From: Pseudomonas migulae | Lineage (GTDB): Bacteria; Pseudomonadota; Gammaproteobacteria; Pseudomonadales; Pseudomonadaceae | DNA: 64,000 nt | Direction of reading: 5' to 3' | Assembly (NCBI RefSeq): GCF_024169315.1 | Contig: NZ_JALJWR010000001.1 | Coordinates: forward strand, 6,126,501 to 6,190,500 | Shown here: positions 28,681-37,879 of the stretch, one piece after another | How positions within the stretch are numbered: the stretch's first letter is position 1 | Layout: each line of letters opens with the position of its first letter | Position numbers and translations under genes: made by a program | Notes under the pieces: generated by a model | The model's input: the letters and a program-made list of their open reading frames with translations, nothing else | The model's database searches: none | Told to the model about the DNA's origin: nothing

Positions 28681-29892
28681 ATGAGTCAGGATTGGGATGC
28701 CGGTCGGCTGGACAGCGACCTCGAAGGCGTAGCGTTCGATACCCTGGCCGTACGCGCCGGTCAGCACCGCACGCCGGAAGGCGAACACGGTGATCCGATG
28801 TTCTTCACTTCCAGCTACGTATTCCGTACCGCCGCCGACGCGGCTGCACGCTTTGCTGGCGAAGTGCCGGGCAACGTTTACTCGCGTTACACCAACCCGA
28901 CCGTTCGCGCGTTCGAAGAGCGCATTGCCGCGCTGGAAAGCGCTGAGCAAGCGGTAGCTACGGCGACCGGCATGGCCGCGATCATGGCGGTGGTGATGAG
29001 CCTGTGCAGTGCTGGCGATCACGTACTGGTCTCGCGCAGCGTGTTTGGCTCGACCATCAGCCTGTTCGAGAAGTACTTCAAGCGTTTCGGCATCGAAGTC
29101 GACTACGTGCCTCTGGCGGACTTGTCCGGCTGGGATGCGGCAATCAAGGCCAACACCAAGTTACTGTTCGTCGAGTCGCCGTCCAATCCGCTGGCCGAGC
29201 TGGTGGATATCGCCGAATTGTCGAAAATCGCTCACGCCAAAGGCGCGATGCTGGTGGTCGACAACTGTTTCTGCACGCCTGCGTTGCAGCAGCCGCTGAA
29301 GATGGGCGCGGACATCGTCGTGCACTCGGCGACCAAGTTCATCGACGGCCAGGGCCGTTGCATGGGCGGCGTGGTGGCGGGGCGTAGCGAGCAGATGAAG
29401 GAAGTGGTCGGTTTCCTGCGCACTGCCGGACCAACCTTGAGCCCGTTCAATGCCTGGATTTTCCTCAAGGGCCTGGAAACGCTGAGCCTGCGCATGAAGG
29501 CGCACTGCGCCAATGCCCAGCAACTGGCCGAGTGGCTGGAGCAGCAGGACGGTATCGAGAAAGTCCATTACGCCGGCCTGAAAAGCCACCCGCAGCACGA
29601 TTTGGCTCAGCGTCAGCAGAAAGGTTTCGGCGCCGTGGTGAGTTTCGAGGTCAAGGGCGGCAAAGAGGGCGCGTGGCGCTTTATCGATGCGACCCGGTTG
29701 ATCTCGATCACTGCCAACCTCGGCGACAGCAAGACCACCATTACTCACCCGAGCACGACTTCTCACGGCCGTCTGGCGCCGCAGGAACGTGAAGCGGCGG
29801 GCATCCGTGACAGCCTGATCCGCATTGCGGTCGGTCTGGAAGACGTGGCCGACCTGCAGGCCGATCTGGCGCGCGGGTTGGCTGCCTTGTGA
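28681..29892 (+). CDS. metZ: O-succinylhomoserine sulfhydrylase
   Basis: A PLP enzyme that makes homocysteine directly from O-succinylhomoserine and sulfide in Pseudomonas methionine synthesis. The 403-residue Cys/Met-metabolism family protein has [34 protein letters not shown] and the PLP lysine in [14 protein letters not shown], with the C-terminal [13 protein letters not shown]. Start ATG 28681 follows AAGGAGTGACAGC. It overlaps the next gene by 4 bases. MetZ is favoured over MetB or MetC from the purF-metZ order. Confidence 0.95.
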   Translation: MSQDWDAGRLDSDLEGVAFDTLAVRAGQHRTPEGEHGDPMFFTSSYVFRTAADAAARFAGEVPGNVYSRYTNPTVRAFEERIAALESAEQAVATATGMAAIMAVVMSLCSAGDHVLVSRSVFGSTISLFEKYFKRFGIEVDYVPLADLSGWDAAIKANTKLLFVESPSNPLAELVDIAELSKIAHAKGAMLVVDNCFCTPALQQPLKMGADIVVHSATKFIDGQGRCMGGVVAGRSEQMKEVVGFLRTAGPTLSPFNAWIFLKGLETLSLRMKAHCANAQQLAEWLEQQDGIEKVHYAGLKSHPQHDLAQRQQKGFGAVVSFEVKGGKEGAWRFIDATRLISITANLGDSKTTITHPSTTSHGRLAPQEREAAGIRDSLIRIAVGLEDVADLQADLARGLAAL

Positions 29893-30665
29893 TCGAGTTG
29901 TCCATCCCGATTACCGGTTCCAATGGTCGCGTTGCACTGGTGACCGGTGCAGCGCGGGGCATTGGTCTGGGGATCGCCGCCTGGCTGATCAGTGAAGGCT
30001 GGCAGGTGGTGTTGGCGGACCTGGATCGGGTGCGTGGTTCGAAAGTGGCGAAGGTGCTGGGTGAGAACGCCTGGTTCATCGCCATGGACGTCTCGAACGA
30101 GGGACAGGTCGCGCTGGGCGTTGCCGAAGTGCTGGGGCAGTTCGGGCGTCTGGATGCGCTGGTGTGCAACGCGGCAGTGGCCGATCCGCACAACATCACC
30201 CTGGAAAGCCTTGATCTGGCTTACTGGAATCGGGTGCTGTCGGTGAATCTCAGCGGGCCGATGCTGTTGGCCAAGCACTGTGCGCCGTACCTGCGCGCTC
30301 ACAGCGGTGCGATCGTCAACCTGGCCTCGACCCGCGCCGGGCAGTCGGAACCCGACACAGAGGCTTACGCGGCGAGCAAGGGCGGGCTGTTGGCCCTGAC
30401 TCACGCATTGGCGATCAGCCTGGGGCCGGAAATTCGCGTCAATGCTGTCAGTCCGGGCTGGATCGATGCGCGAGACCCAGCAGTGCGGCGTGCCGAACCC
30501 CTCACCGAAGCTGACCATGCACAGCATCCGGCGGGCAGGGTAGGGACGGTTGAAGATGTGGCGGCAATGGTTGCCTGGTTGTTGTCGAAGAATGCGGGTT
30601 TCGTCACGGGCCAGGAGTTTGTGGTCGATGGCGGAATGACCAAGAAGATGATTTACAGCGAATAA
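29889..30665 (+). CDS. short-chain dehydrogenase/reductase (SDR)
   Basis: A 258-residue classical SDR. The cofactor motif is [13 protein letters not shown], the NAG-type motif is CNAAVADP, the catalytic Tyr and Lys are in YAASKGG, and the C-terminal [10 protein letters not shown] is standard. The GTG start overlaps the end of metZ by 4 bases, so the two are probably co-translated. The Asp after strand 2 ([11 protein letters not shown]) suggests NAD rather than NADP. The same gene follows metZ in PAO1 as I recall; the substrate is unknown. Confidence 0.92.
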   Translation: MIELSIPITGSNGRVALVTGAARGIGLGIAAWLISEGWQVVLADLDRVRGSKVAKVLGENAWFIAMDVSNEGQVALGVAEVLGQFGRLDALVCNAAVADPHNITLESLDLAYWNRVLSVNLSGPMLLAKHCAPYLRAHSGAIVNLASTRAGQSEPDTEAYAASKGGLLALTHALAISLGPEIRVNAVSPGWIDARDPAVRRAEPLTEADHAQHPAGRVGTVEDVAAMVAWLLSKNAGFVTGQEFVVDGGMTKKMIYSE

Positions 30666-30713
30666 TTCGGACAGGGGTGATTTCTTCAGCCTTTATGTCG
30701 AATGTCCCGCCGC

Positions 30714-30798
30714 CTTCGCGAGCAAGCGCGCTCCCACAGTTGACCGCATTTCTTCAGGCTACGCGCGGTCAACCGTGGGAGCGGGCTTGCTCGCGAAG
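30714..30798. repeat. REP-type inverted repeat after the SDR gene
   Basis: CTTCGCGAGCAAGCGCGCTC at the left and its inverse at the right enclose a second palindrome (GTTGACCGC with GCGGTCAAC), so nearly the whole 85 bases can fold. Confidence 0.9.
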
Positions 30799-30871
30799 GC
30801 GATCTGGCTGTTGCCGACGTTGCCCCGAATGACACGATTTTGTCTTTTTCAGAAAAACTTCAAGCGGGCTA

Positions 30872-30900
30872 TTGACTTAGCTTCGTTAGGTGCGTAAATT
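30872..30900 (+). promoter_or_regulatory. promoter of the tRNA-Val/Asp cluster
   Basis: TTGACT (30872-30877), 17 bases, TAAATT (30895-30900), then a GC-rich discriminator (TCGCGGCC) 22 bases before the first tRNA. Confidence 0.65.
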
Positions 30901-30921
30901 TCGCGGCCTCAGAGAAGCAAA

Positions 30922-30997
30922 GGGTGATTAGCTCAGCTGGGAGAGCGTCTGCCTTACAAGCAGAATGTCGGCGGTTCGATCCCGTCATCACCCACCA
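30922..30997 (+). tRNA. tRNA-Val (TAC)
   Basis: 76 bases with CCA. Acceptor arm GGGTGAT pairs with ATCACCC; the anticodon stem TCTGC/GCAGA encloses CTTACAA, giving anticodon TAC. Confidence 0.97.
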
Positions 30998-31051
30998 CTT
31001 CTTGAGAGTCTTGCGAAAGCAAGATGGAAGCTGAAAAGCCTCCACCGACGC

Positions 31052-31128
31052 GCAGCGGTAGTTCAGTCGGTTAGAATACCGGCCTGTCACGCCGGGGGTC
31101 GCGGGTTCGAGTCCCGTCCGCTGCGCCA
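31052..31128 (+). tRNA. tRNA-Asp (GTC)
   Basis: 77 bases with CCA. Acceptor arm GCAGCGG pairs with CCGCTGC, discriminator G; the anticodon loop CTGTCAC gives GTC. Confidence 0.97.
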
Positions 31129-31217
31129 TATTTTCCGGATCAGGTTTATCCCTGATTCGAGATTGAAAGCCTCGAAGCTTCAATCAGACGAGTTAGGACG
31201 CAAGTCCAAAGCGATAC

Positions 31218-31294
31218 GCAGCGGTAGTTCAGTCGGTTAGAATACCGGCCTGTCACGCCGGGGGTCGCGGGTTCGAGTCCCGTCCGCTGCGCCA
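31218..31294 (+). tRNA. tRNA-Asp (GTC), second copy
   Basis: Identical in sequence to the copy at 31052, including CCA; spacer between the two copies is 89 bases and not repeated. Confidence 0.97.
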
Positions 31295-31369
31295 TATCTG
31301 CCTCAAGGCCCACTGAACGCCTTGGAGCTACGAAGAAAGCCTTTGGTTTATCTTCGAGTCGATAGCAAA

Positions 31370-31400
31370 GACCCTGGTCGAAAGACCGGGGTTTTTTGTG
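31370..31400 (+). terminator. rho-independent terminator of the tRNA-Val/Asp cluster
   Basis: ACCCTGGTC-GAAA-GACCGGGGT forms a hairpin with one T-G wobble, followed by TTTTTT. Confidence 0.88.
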
Positions 31401-31493
31401 TCTGAAATTTGGCTTTTATGCCTCTCCATTATCTCCAGTACCAACTTTCTGCACGTCCGATGCATAAAGGACTTGGTCCACGCCTCCGACATT

Positions 31494-31515
31494 AATTAGA
31501 ATCACTCTCATTTAC
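31494..31515 (+). promoter_or_regulatory. candidate Fur box before the FecI-like gene
   Basis: AATTAGAATCACTCTCATTT resembles the Fur consensus (repeats of GATAAT with an inverted ATTATC half). It lies about 30-50 bases before the start codon of an iron-type ECF sigma gene, where Fur control is usual. Confidence 0.5.
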
Positions 31516-31544
31516 GATAACTCCTTGGCACAGGGCTTCTTGAG

Positions 31545-32054
31545 ATGAGTGATGCAGCGATGCCGAAGGAGCAAACCCTTCACGACCTGTACCGCGATCA
31601 CCGTGGCTGGCTTGAAAGCTGGTTGAGAAGACGCATGGGCAACGGCTGTGATGCAGCGGACCTGAGCCAGGATACGTTCCTGCGTTTGCTTGCCAGCTCC
31701 CAGCGGATCGCCGACCTGAAAGAACCCCGTGCCTATCTGCTGACCGTGGGCAAACGCCTGCTGAGCAATTTCTACCAGCGTCGCAGTCTGGAGCAGGCCT
31801 ATCTGGCCGCGTTGGCATCGATGCCCGAAGAGTGCGCGCCATCACCCGAGCAGCGCTGGCTGCTGCTGGAAACCCTGCAGGCGCTGGATGAACTGCTCGA
31901 TGGACTGCCGAGGGCGGTGCGACGGGCGTTTCTCTGGAGTCAGCTCGAAGGCTTGAATTACCAGCAAATCGCCGAGCGCCTGGAGGTGTCCGAGCGCACG
32001 ATCAAACGCTACATGGCGCAAGCCTACGAGCATTGCCTGTTGGTCGAACTGTGA
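31545..32054 (+). CDS. FecI-type ECF sigma factor
   Basis: A 169-residue extracytoplasmic-function sigma factor. Sigma region 2 is seen in DLYRDHRGWLESWLRRRMG and AADLSQDTFLRLLAS, and region 4 in LEGLNYQQIAERLEVSERT followed by IKRYMAQAY, the ending usual in FecI proteins. Such factors direct transcription of the adjacent TonB receptor gene when the siderophore signal arrives. The FecR-like gene overlaps its stop (GTGA), and a Fur-box-like site lies upstream, giving two layers of iron control. A start three codons downstream, or at 31560, cannot be excluded. Confidence 0.93.
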   Translation: MSDAAMPKEQTLHDLYRDHRGWLESWLRRRMGNGCDAADLSQDTFLRLLASSQRIADLKEPRAYLLTVGKRLLSNFYQRRSLEQAYLAALASMPEECAPSPEQRWLLLETLQALDELLDGLPRAVRRAFLWSQLEGLNYQQIAERLEVSERTIKRYMAQAYEHCLLVEL

Positions 32055-32995
32055 ACAGTCAAACGTCCGATCCCCGGCAGGCGGTCCGTGCTGCGGCGCA
32101 GTGGCTTGCGCTGCTGGAATCGGGCGGTGCCAATGAGCAGGACCGAGCGAATTTGCAGCGTTGGCGTGATACCAGTGCCACTCACGAGCAGGCCTGGCAG
32201 AAGGCGCAAGCCTTGCGTCAGCGTTTCGCCGATCTGCCTCCGGGGCTGGCGCTGAGCAGTCTGGATCGTCCTGATCCGGGGCGGCGTGTGGTGCTCAAGC
32301 GGGCATTGGGCGCCGTGGCGTTGGTGCCGACGGCCTGGCTGATCAGCCGACAGTTGCCCCTGGATGTCTGGCGTGCCGACCTGCACACCGCCACAGGCGA
32401 GCGCAAAAAAGTGCAGCTCGCCGATGGCAGTTCCTTGCAACTCAACACCGCCAGCGCCGTCGATGTGGATTTGCAAAGTCGCCGCGTGAAGTTGATCGAG
32501 GGCGAACTGTCGCTGAAGGTGTCGGGTACTGCGCCGCTGACGATCCAGACGAAGTTCGGCAATGTCATCGTCAGTCAAAGCGAAGTCTGCGTTCGCCAGC
32601 ACGCACAAGGCTGTCGAGTGTCGGTGTTCAACGGTTCCGTGCAGTTGCAGCCCTTGCACGGGCCGACCCTGGCCGTGCGCGGCGGTCAGCAGGTCAGCCT
32701 GCAAGCGGTGGGTGCCGGAGCGATCACGCCATTCGATGCGCTGGCTCCCGGATGGCGTGAAGGTGTGTTGATGGCGAAAAACCAGCCGTTGGGCGATTTC
32801 CTCCGCGAGCTTGGCACCTACCGTCCCGGCGTTCTGCGCTGGGAACCGGAGCTGGAAACACTGCGCGTCACCGGCAGTTTCCTGCTGGACGACACTGACC
32901 GCGTCCTCGCGCTGCTCGCGGCCAGCCTGCCGCTGGAGGTGCATTCCCGAACCCGTTATTGGGTCACGTTGCTGCCGCGCAAAAATAGTGTGTGA
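32051..32995 (+). CDS. FecR-type anti-sigma / sigma regulator
   Basis: A 314-residue inner-membrane signal transducer. The N-terminal cytoplasmic part binds the sigma factor (AAQWLALLESGGANEQDRAN, then WRDTSATHEQAWQKAQ, a FecR signature). One membrane segment falls at about residues 84-102. The periplasmic FecR domain has TATGERKKVQLADGSSLQLN and the C-terminal STN-like part (LGTYRPGVLRWEPELETLRV). GTG 32051 overlaps the sigma gene stop, so the two are translationally coupled. It should receive the signal from the receptor encoded next. Confidence 0.93.
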   Translation: MNSQTSDPRQAVRAAAQWLALLESGGANEQDRANLQRWRDTSATHEQAWQKAQALRQRFADLPPGLALSSLDRPDPGRRVVLKRALGAVALVPTAWLISRQLPLDVWRADLHTATGERKKVQLADGSSLQLNTASAVDVDLQSRRVKLIEGELSLKVSGTAPLTIQTKFGNVIVSQSEVCVRQHAQGCRVSVFNGSVQLQPLHGPTLAVRGGQQVSLQAVGAGAITPFDALAPGWREGVLMAKNQPLGDFLRELGTYRPGVLRWEPELETLRVTGSFLLDDTDRVLALLAASLPLEVHSRTRYWVTLLPRKNSV

Positions 32996-33062
32996 AGCCT
33001 GTCCCCTTTTTTTGGCTCGCTTGTCATTCAAGGCATGTGAACGAATCAAGAGAGCCCTTTCA

Positions 33063-35480
33063 ATGTCCGCTACTTGCCATCCACGCCCGGCTTCTTTCCG
33101 CCTGCGTCCCTTGTTGCACCTGAGCCTGTTGTTGGGCCTGAGTGCCAGTCCGTTGTTCATCACCGCCAGTTGGGCCGACGAGAGTAGCCGGCGCAGTTAT
33201 CAGGTACCTGCCGGCAGCCTGAGCGATGCGCTGACCCGTTTCGCCGGGTTGGCTGGCGTCAATCTCTCGGTAGACCCGGCGTTGGTGAGCGGTCGCAACA
33301 GCACCGGGCTGTCCGGTGAGTACGCGGTGGAGGAGGGCTTTGCCCGGCTGTTGCAGGGTTCCGGCCTGCAACTGCAACCGGTGGGCGAACAGGCTTACAT
33401 CCTGACCCCGGCGCCAGAAGGCAGCAGCCTGCAACTGGCCCCGACCTCGATTCTCGGTGCCACCGGCGGGGCGGACGGCGAGGTGTATGCCGGCGGCCAG
33501 GTCGCGCGCCGCGGATCGCAGGGCTTGCTGGGCTCGAAAGACTTCATGGAAACGCCGTTCAGCATGACCACCTACACCAGCGAGGCGGTCAAGAACTTGC
33601 AGGCGCGTACTTTGGGCGAGCTGATCGCCAGCGATCCCTCGGTTCGCGCCACCAACCCGGCCGGTGGGCGGTATGAGCAATTCACCATTCGCGGGTTCAG
33701 CCTGTTCAACAGTGATGTTGCCTACAACGGTCTCTACGGCGTTTTGCCAACCTATACGATCGACATGGAAATGGCCGATCGCGTCGACATTCTCAAAGGC
33801 CCGAGCCAGCTCATCAACGGCATCTCGCCGCGAGGCGCCGTGGGTGGCGGGATCAACGTGGTGCCAAAGCGCGCGACCGATAAGCCGATCACTTCCTTTA
33901 CCGGCAACTACGCGTCCGACAGCCAGACCGGCGGTGCCGTGGATATCGGCAGGCGCTTTGGTGAAGACAACAAGTTCGGGATTCGTTTCAACGGCGTGAA
34001 GCAGTCCGGCGACACCGAATGGGATCATCAGAATGTCGACCGCGAGATGGCCGTACTGGGCCTGGATTTTCGCGGTGAACGCCTGCGACTCTCGACCGAC
34101 CTCGGACGCACCGAGCGTGATACCGACGCGCCGCAAGAGCGCGTGCAGGTCGGCGCCAACGCGCAGGTTCCGCATGCCAGCGATGTACGTCACAACTATG
34201 CGCAGCCCTGGAGCAAGGCCAGTACCAACGACACGTTCGGTACGGTAAACGGCGAATTCGATGTCAGCGATAACGTCATGTTGTACGGCGGCGTAGGCGC
34301 GCGTGAAAGCAATCATGACTTCCTCCGTCATGCCGTTTCAGTCACCAACAACCGGGGCGACTTCACCGTTCAGCCCCGTGACTTCACCCGTGACGAAAGT
34401 GTCCGCACGGCCACCGCCGGGGTGCGCAACTGGTTCCACACCGGCCCGGTGAGTCATGAGGTCAACCTGGCCGCCAGCTATTTCTACATGGATTTCGAAA
34501 ATGGCGGCGCCCGTTATGCCAATGCCAACAGCAACCTCTACAACCCCGTGGAAACCCGCACGCCTGTCAGGCCCACGCGATTGGATGACAAGGTCTACAC
34601 CGAGAACCGCTCCACCGGTGTGGCGCTGTCCGACACCCTGGGTTTCTTCGATGACCGACTGCTGCTGACCCTCGGCGCTCGCTGGCAGCGCGTGAAGGTC
34701 GACGACTGGACGGCTGATGTCAAAGGCGACACCGCCTACGATGAGGAAAAGGTCTCGCCGTCGGGCGGTATCCTGTTCAAGGCGACCGACAAGCTGTCGC
34801 TGTATGCCAACTACATGGAAGGCCTTAGCCAAGGCAAGATCGCACCGTCGACCTCGATCAACGAGGACGAGATCTTCCCGCCGTTTGTCAGCCGCCAGGT
34901 CGAGGTCGGCGCCAAGTATGATGCGGGTAAGTTCGCCGTGACCGCCGCGGTATTCCGGATCAAGCAGCCGGCCTACGAGACCAACGCCACGACGCGCGTC
35001 TTCGGTCCGAATGGCAAACGTCAGAACGACGGTGTGGAGGTGAGTGTGTTCGGTGAGCCACTCCAGGGTTTCCGCTTGCTCGGCGGTGTCATGTACATCG
35101 ACAGTGAGTTGACCAACACCACCAATGGCACCTTCGACGGCAACCGCGCGCCGGCCACGCCGAAATACAACGTCAACCTGGGTGCCGAGTGGGATGTGCC
35201 GCCCGTGCAGGGCTTGACCCTGACCAGCCGCGGCATCTATTCCAGCTCGCAGTTCCTGGACCAGTCCAACAACAAGGAAATCGATTCGTGGGAGCGTTTC
35301 GACGTGGGCGCACGTTATGCGTTCAAGGTCGAGGACAAGAACATCACCCTGCGGGCCAATGTCGAGAACGTGGCGGACAAACGCTACTGGAGTTCGGCCG
35401 GGGCTTCGGATGACAGCGAGCCTGGGTTAACGCTGTCGACGCCGCGGACTTACCTGCTTTCGGCGACTGTGGACTTCTGA
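33063..35480 (+). CDS. TonB-dependent siderophore receptor with N-terminal signalling domain
   Basis: An 805-residue outer-membrane receptor of the FecA/FpvA type. A signal peptide (about 1-40) precedes an STN signalling domain (about 45-115, VPAGSLSDALTRFAGLAGVN and YAVEEGFARLLQGSGLQL). Then come the plug domain, with TIRGFSLFNSDVAYNGL and VDILKGPSQLINGISPRGAV, and a 22-strand barrel ending in the terminal Phe (LLSATVDF). ATG 33063 gives the normal signal peptide; the frame is open further upstream but overlaps fecR coding. With the sigma and FecR genes it forms a complete cell-surface signalling unit, presumably for a ferric siderophore made by another microbe. Confidence 0.94.
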   Translation: MSATCHPRPASFRLRPLLHLSLLLGLSASPLFITASWADESSRRSYQVPAGSLSDALTRFAGLAGVNLSVDPALVSGRNSTGLSGEYAVEEGFARLLQGSGLQLQPVGEQAYILTPAPEGSSLQLAPTSILGATGGADGEVYAGGQVARRGSQGLLGSKDFMETPFSMTTYTSEAVKNLQARTLGELIASDPSVRATNPAGGRYEQFTIRGFSLFNSDVAYNGLYGVLPTYTIDMEMADRVDILKGPSQLINGISPRGAVGGGINVVPKRATDKPITSFTGNYASDSQTGGAVDIGRRFGEDNKFGIRFNGVKQSGDTEWDHQNVDREMAVLGLDFRGERLRLSTDLGRTERDTDAPQERVQVGANAQVPHASDVRHNYAQPWSKASTNDTFGTVNGEFDVSDNVMLYGGVGARESNHDFLRHAVSVTNNRGDFTVQPRDFTRDESVRTATAGVRNWFHTGPVSHEVNLAASYFYMDFENGGARYANANSNLYNPVETRTPVRPTRLDDKVYTENRSTGVALSDTLGFFDDRLLLTLGARWQRVKVDDWTADVKGDTAYDEEKVSPSGGILFKATDKLSLYANYMEGLSQGKIAPSTSINEDEIFPPFVSRQVEVGAKYDAGKFAVTAAVFRIKQPAYETNATTRVFGPNGKRQNDGVEVSVFGEPLQGFRLLGGVMYIDSELTNTTNGTFDGNRAPATPKYNVNLGAEWDVPPVQGLTLTSRGIYSSSQFLDQSNNKEIDSWERFDVGARYAFKVEDKNITLRANVENVADKRYWSSAGASDDSEPGLTLSTPRTYLLSATVDF

Positions 35481-35506
35481 CTGCATCTCATTGGCTGACC
35501 TGACGC

Positions 35507-35599
35507 CATCGCGGGCAAGCCCGCTCCCACAGGGCCTTTGTTGTTCACACAATTTGTGCAACAACGCAGATCACTGTGGGAGCGGGCTTGCCCGCGATA
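35507..35599. repeat. REP-type inverted repeat between receptor gene and aldA
   Basis: CATCGCGGGCAAGCCCGCTC at the left and its inverse at the right flank a second internal palindrome (TTGTTGTTCACACAA with TTGTGCAACAA). It separates convergent transcription units. Confidence 0.9.
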
Positions 35600-35623
35600 G
35601 CGGCATCAGCAACACCGCAAAAC

Positions 35624-37048
35624 TCAGCCCTGCAAATACACCGCATGCGTATGCGTGTACTCATACAACCCATGCTTGCCATCCGCACCGCCAATCCCGG
35701 ATTTACGCACCCCGGCATGGAAGCCCTGCATGGCTTCGAAATTTTCGCGGTTGACGTAGGTTTCGCCAAAATCCAGCTCGCGCATCGCGTGCATCGTTTT
35801 GCTCAGGTCGCGGGTGTAGATCGACGAAGTCAGGCCGTACTCGCAGTCATTGGCCAGGGCGATGGCTTCGTCGAGGTCATCGATGATCTGGATCGGCAGC
35901 ACCGGGCCGAAAATCTCTTCGCGCATGATTTCCATCGTGGCGTCGCAACCGGCCAGCACGGTGGGCTGGAAGTGGAAACCATTCGGCAGATCGGCAATCT
36001 GCCCGCCGCTGATCAAACTCGCACCCTGGCTCAACGCCGTGCGGACTTTACGGTTGACGCTGTCCAGACCCTGACGGTTGATCAGCGGTCCCATTTCCAC
36101 ATCCGGCCGGGCAATCGGGTCGCCATAGCGCGTGGCGCTCATCGCCGCCGCGATACGCTCGATGAATTGATCGGCAACCTTGCGCTCGACATACACCCGT
36201 TCGGCGCAATTGCACACCTGGCCGCTGTTGATAATCCGCGAATCACGGATGGCCTTCACCGCCAGATTCAGGTCGGCATCCGCCAACACAATCGCCGGCG
36301 CCTTGCCGCCCAGTTCCAGATTGAGCTTGGTGATATTCGGCGCGGCGGCGGCCATGATCCGCGAGCCGGTATCAACGCTGCCGGTGAAGCTGATCATGTC
36401 GACTCCCTTGTGCGCGCTGAGCGCCGCACCGACTCGGCCGTCTCCGCAGACCACATTGAACACGCCGGGTGGCAGGTCGGTTTCGGCTACCAGTCGGGCG
36501 AATTCGAAGCAGTTGTTCGGGGTTTCTTCGCTGGGCTTGATCACGATGGTGTTGCCGGTCAGCAGCGCCGGCGCCATCTTGCGGGCGATCAAAAAGAACG
36601 GGAAATTCCAAGGTAGAATCCCGGCGACGACGCCCAGCGGTTTGCGAAACAGGAAGATGTTTTCGTTTTGACGGTCGCTGGTGATGATTTCGCCTTCGAT
36701 GCGTCGCGCCCACTCCGCCATGTAATCGAGGTAATCGGCGGTGAAGTTGACTTCAACTTCCGCCAGGCCACTGATCTTGCCTTGTTCCAGGGTGATGGTG
36801 CGCGCCAGGAGCGCGACGTTTTCCCGCAGCTTGGCGGCGATGCGCCGCAGATGCCCGGCGCGTTCAATCGCCGGTTTGCGCGACCAGTCCTTTTGCGCGG
36901 CGCGGGCGGCGGCGAGGGCGCGATCCACGTCTTCAGCAGTCGAGGCCGGGACTTGCGACAGCACCGCGCCGGTGGCGGGGTTGATCACATCGATATGAGC
37001 AGTACTGGCGACAAACTGGCCGTTGATGAAGTTTTCGTAGACAGGCAT
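35624..37048 (-). CDS. aldA: aldehyde dehydrogenase of the AldA type (lactaldehyde/glycolaldehyde)
   Basis: A 474-residue NAD-dependent aldehyde dehydrogenase. It resembles E. coli AldA over its whole length: TADYLDYMAEWARR, GILPWNFPFFLIARKMAPAL, the Glu in LELGGKAPAI and the catalytic Cys in INSGQVCNCAERVYV. The C-terminus NRENFEAMQGFHAG with GIGGADGKHGLYEY is nearly diagnostic of AldA. It would oxidise L-lactaldehyde to L-lactate. It is the last gene of a four-gene operon, 16 bases after the aldolase gene, which fits lactaldehyde release by that aldolase. Confidence 0.93.
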   Translation of the reverse strand: MPVYENFINGQFVASTAHIDVINPATGAVLSQVPASTAEDVDRALAAARAAQKDWSRKPAIERAGHLRRIAAKLRENVALLARTITLEQGKISGLAEVEVNFTADYLDYMAEWARRIEGEIITSDRQNENIFLFRKPLGVVAGILPWNFPFFLIARKMAPALLTGNTIVIKPSEETPNNCFEFARLVAETDLPPGVFNVVCGDGRVGAALSAHKGVDMISFTGSVDTGSRIMAAAAPNITKLNLELGGKAPAIVLADADLNLAVKAIRDSRIINSGQVCNCAERVYVERKVADQFIERIAAAMSATRYGDPIARPDVEMGPLINRQGLDSVNRKVRTALSQGASLISGGQIADLPNGFHFQPTVLAGCDATMEIMREEIFGPVLPIQIIDDLDEAIALANDCEYGLTSSIYTRDLSKTMHAMRELDFGETYVNRENFEAMQGFHAGVRKSGIGGADGKHGLYEYTHTHAVYLQG

Positions 37049-37064
37049 GGAGACGACTCCTTGA

Positions 37065-37865
37065 TCAGTAGGTGCGTGACGGCGCTTGAGCGGTGGCCGG
37101 TGTGCGATAGCGCGCCAGAGTGGTCATTGCGCTCTGACGCAACAGGCTGATATCGATCGCCACGGCGATAAACTGGCAACCCCAGCTCTGATAGCGGCGC
37201 GCGTCCTCTTCGTTCGGCGCAAGAATGCCGCAGGCCTTGCCGGCCGCCAGCGTGGCGTGTACCGCGTTTTGAATCTGTTCCTGGACTTCCGGGTGGCCGG
37301 GATTGCCGGCATGGCCGAGGCCGATGGACAGATCCGCAGGCCCGATAAACACCGCATCGACGCCTTCGACGGCAGCAATCGCTTCGACGTTTTCAACACC
37401 CATTCGCGATTCCACCTGAACGATCAGGCACAGCTGCTCATGGGCGGTGGTCAGGTAATCCGGTACGCCATCCCAGCGGGTGGCGCGAGTCAGGCCGCCG
37501 CCGACGCCTCGAATACCGTGCGGCGGATAACGCATGGCACGGACCAGGGCCGCCGCCTGCTCGGCGGTTTCGACCATGGGGATCATCAGCGTCTGCGCGC
37601 CGATATCCAGCAACTGCTTGATCAGGTTGGCGTCACCCGTCACCGCACGCACCACCGGCGCGGTGGCGTAGGGCGCCACCGCCTGCAATTGCGCGAGTAC
37701 GCCAGGCACGGTGTTCGGTGCGTGTTCACCGTCGATCAGCATCCAGTCGTAACCGGTGGTGGCGACGATCTCGGCGGCGTAGCCGGTGGCGAAACCGGCC
37801 CAGATGCCGTACTGGGTCGCCGGGTTTTTCAGGGCGGCCTTGAAAGCGTTGTGAGGCATGTTCAT
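37065..37865 (-). CDS. rhmA: HpcH/HpaI-family class II aldolase (2-keto-3-deoxy-L-rhamnonate aldolase type)
   Basis: A 266-residue TIM-barrel aldolase of the HpcH/HpaI family. Seen are YDWMLIDGEHAPNT near residue 40, the metal-binding Glu and Asp in VQVESRMGVEN and FIGPADLSIGLG, and the phosphate-type loop PPHGIRGVGGG. ATG 37865 (MNMPHNAFKAALKN) is preferred to a frame extension upstream. In E. coli the homologue (RhmA/YfaU) splits 2-keto-3-deoxy-L-rhamnonate to pyruvate and L-lactaldehyde. Context between a rhamnonate dehydratase and AldA supports that role. Other 2-keto-3-deoxy acids remain possible. Confidence 0.85.
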   Translation of the reverse strand: MNMPHNAFKAALKNPATQYGIWAGFATGYAAEIVATTGYDWMLIDGEHAPNTVPGVLAQLQAVAPYATAPVVRAVTGDANLIKQLLDIGAQTLMIPMVETAEQAAALVRAMRYPPHGIRGVGGGLTRATRWDGVPDYLTTAHEQLCLIVQVESRMGVENVEAIAAVEGVDAVFIGPADLSIGLGHAGNPGHPEVQEQIQNAVHATLAAGKACGILAPNEEDARRYQSWGCQFIAVAIDISLLRQSAMTTLARYRTPATAQAPSRTY

Positions 37866-37879
37866 GACGGGGTCCTTTC

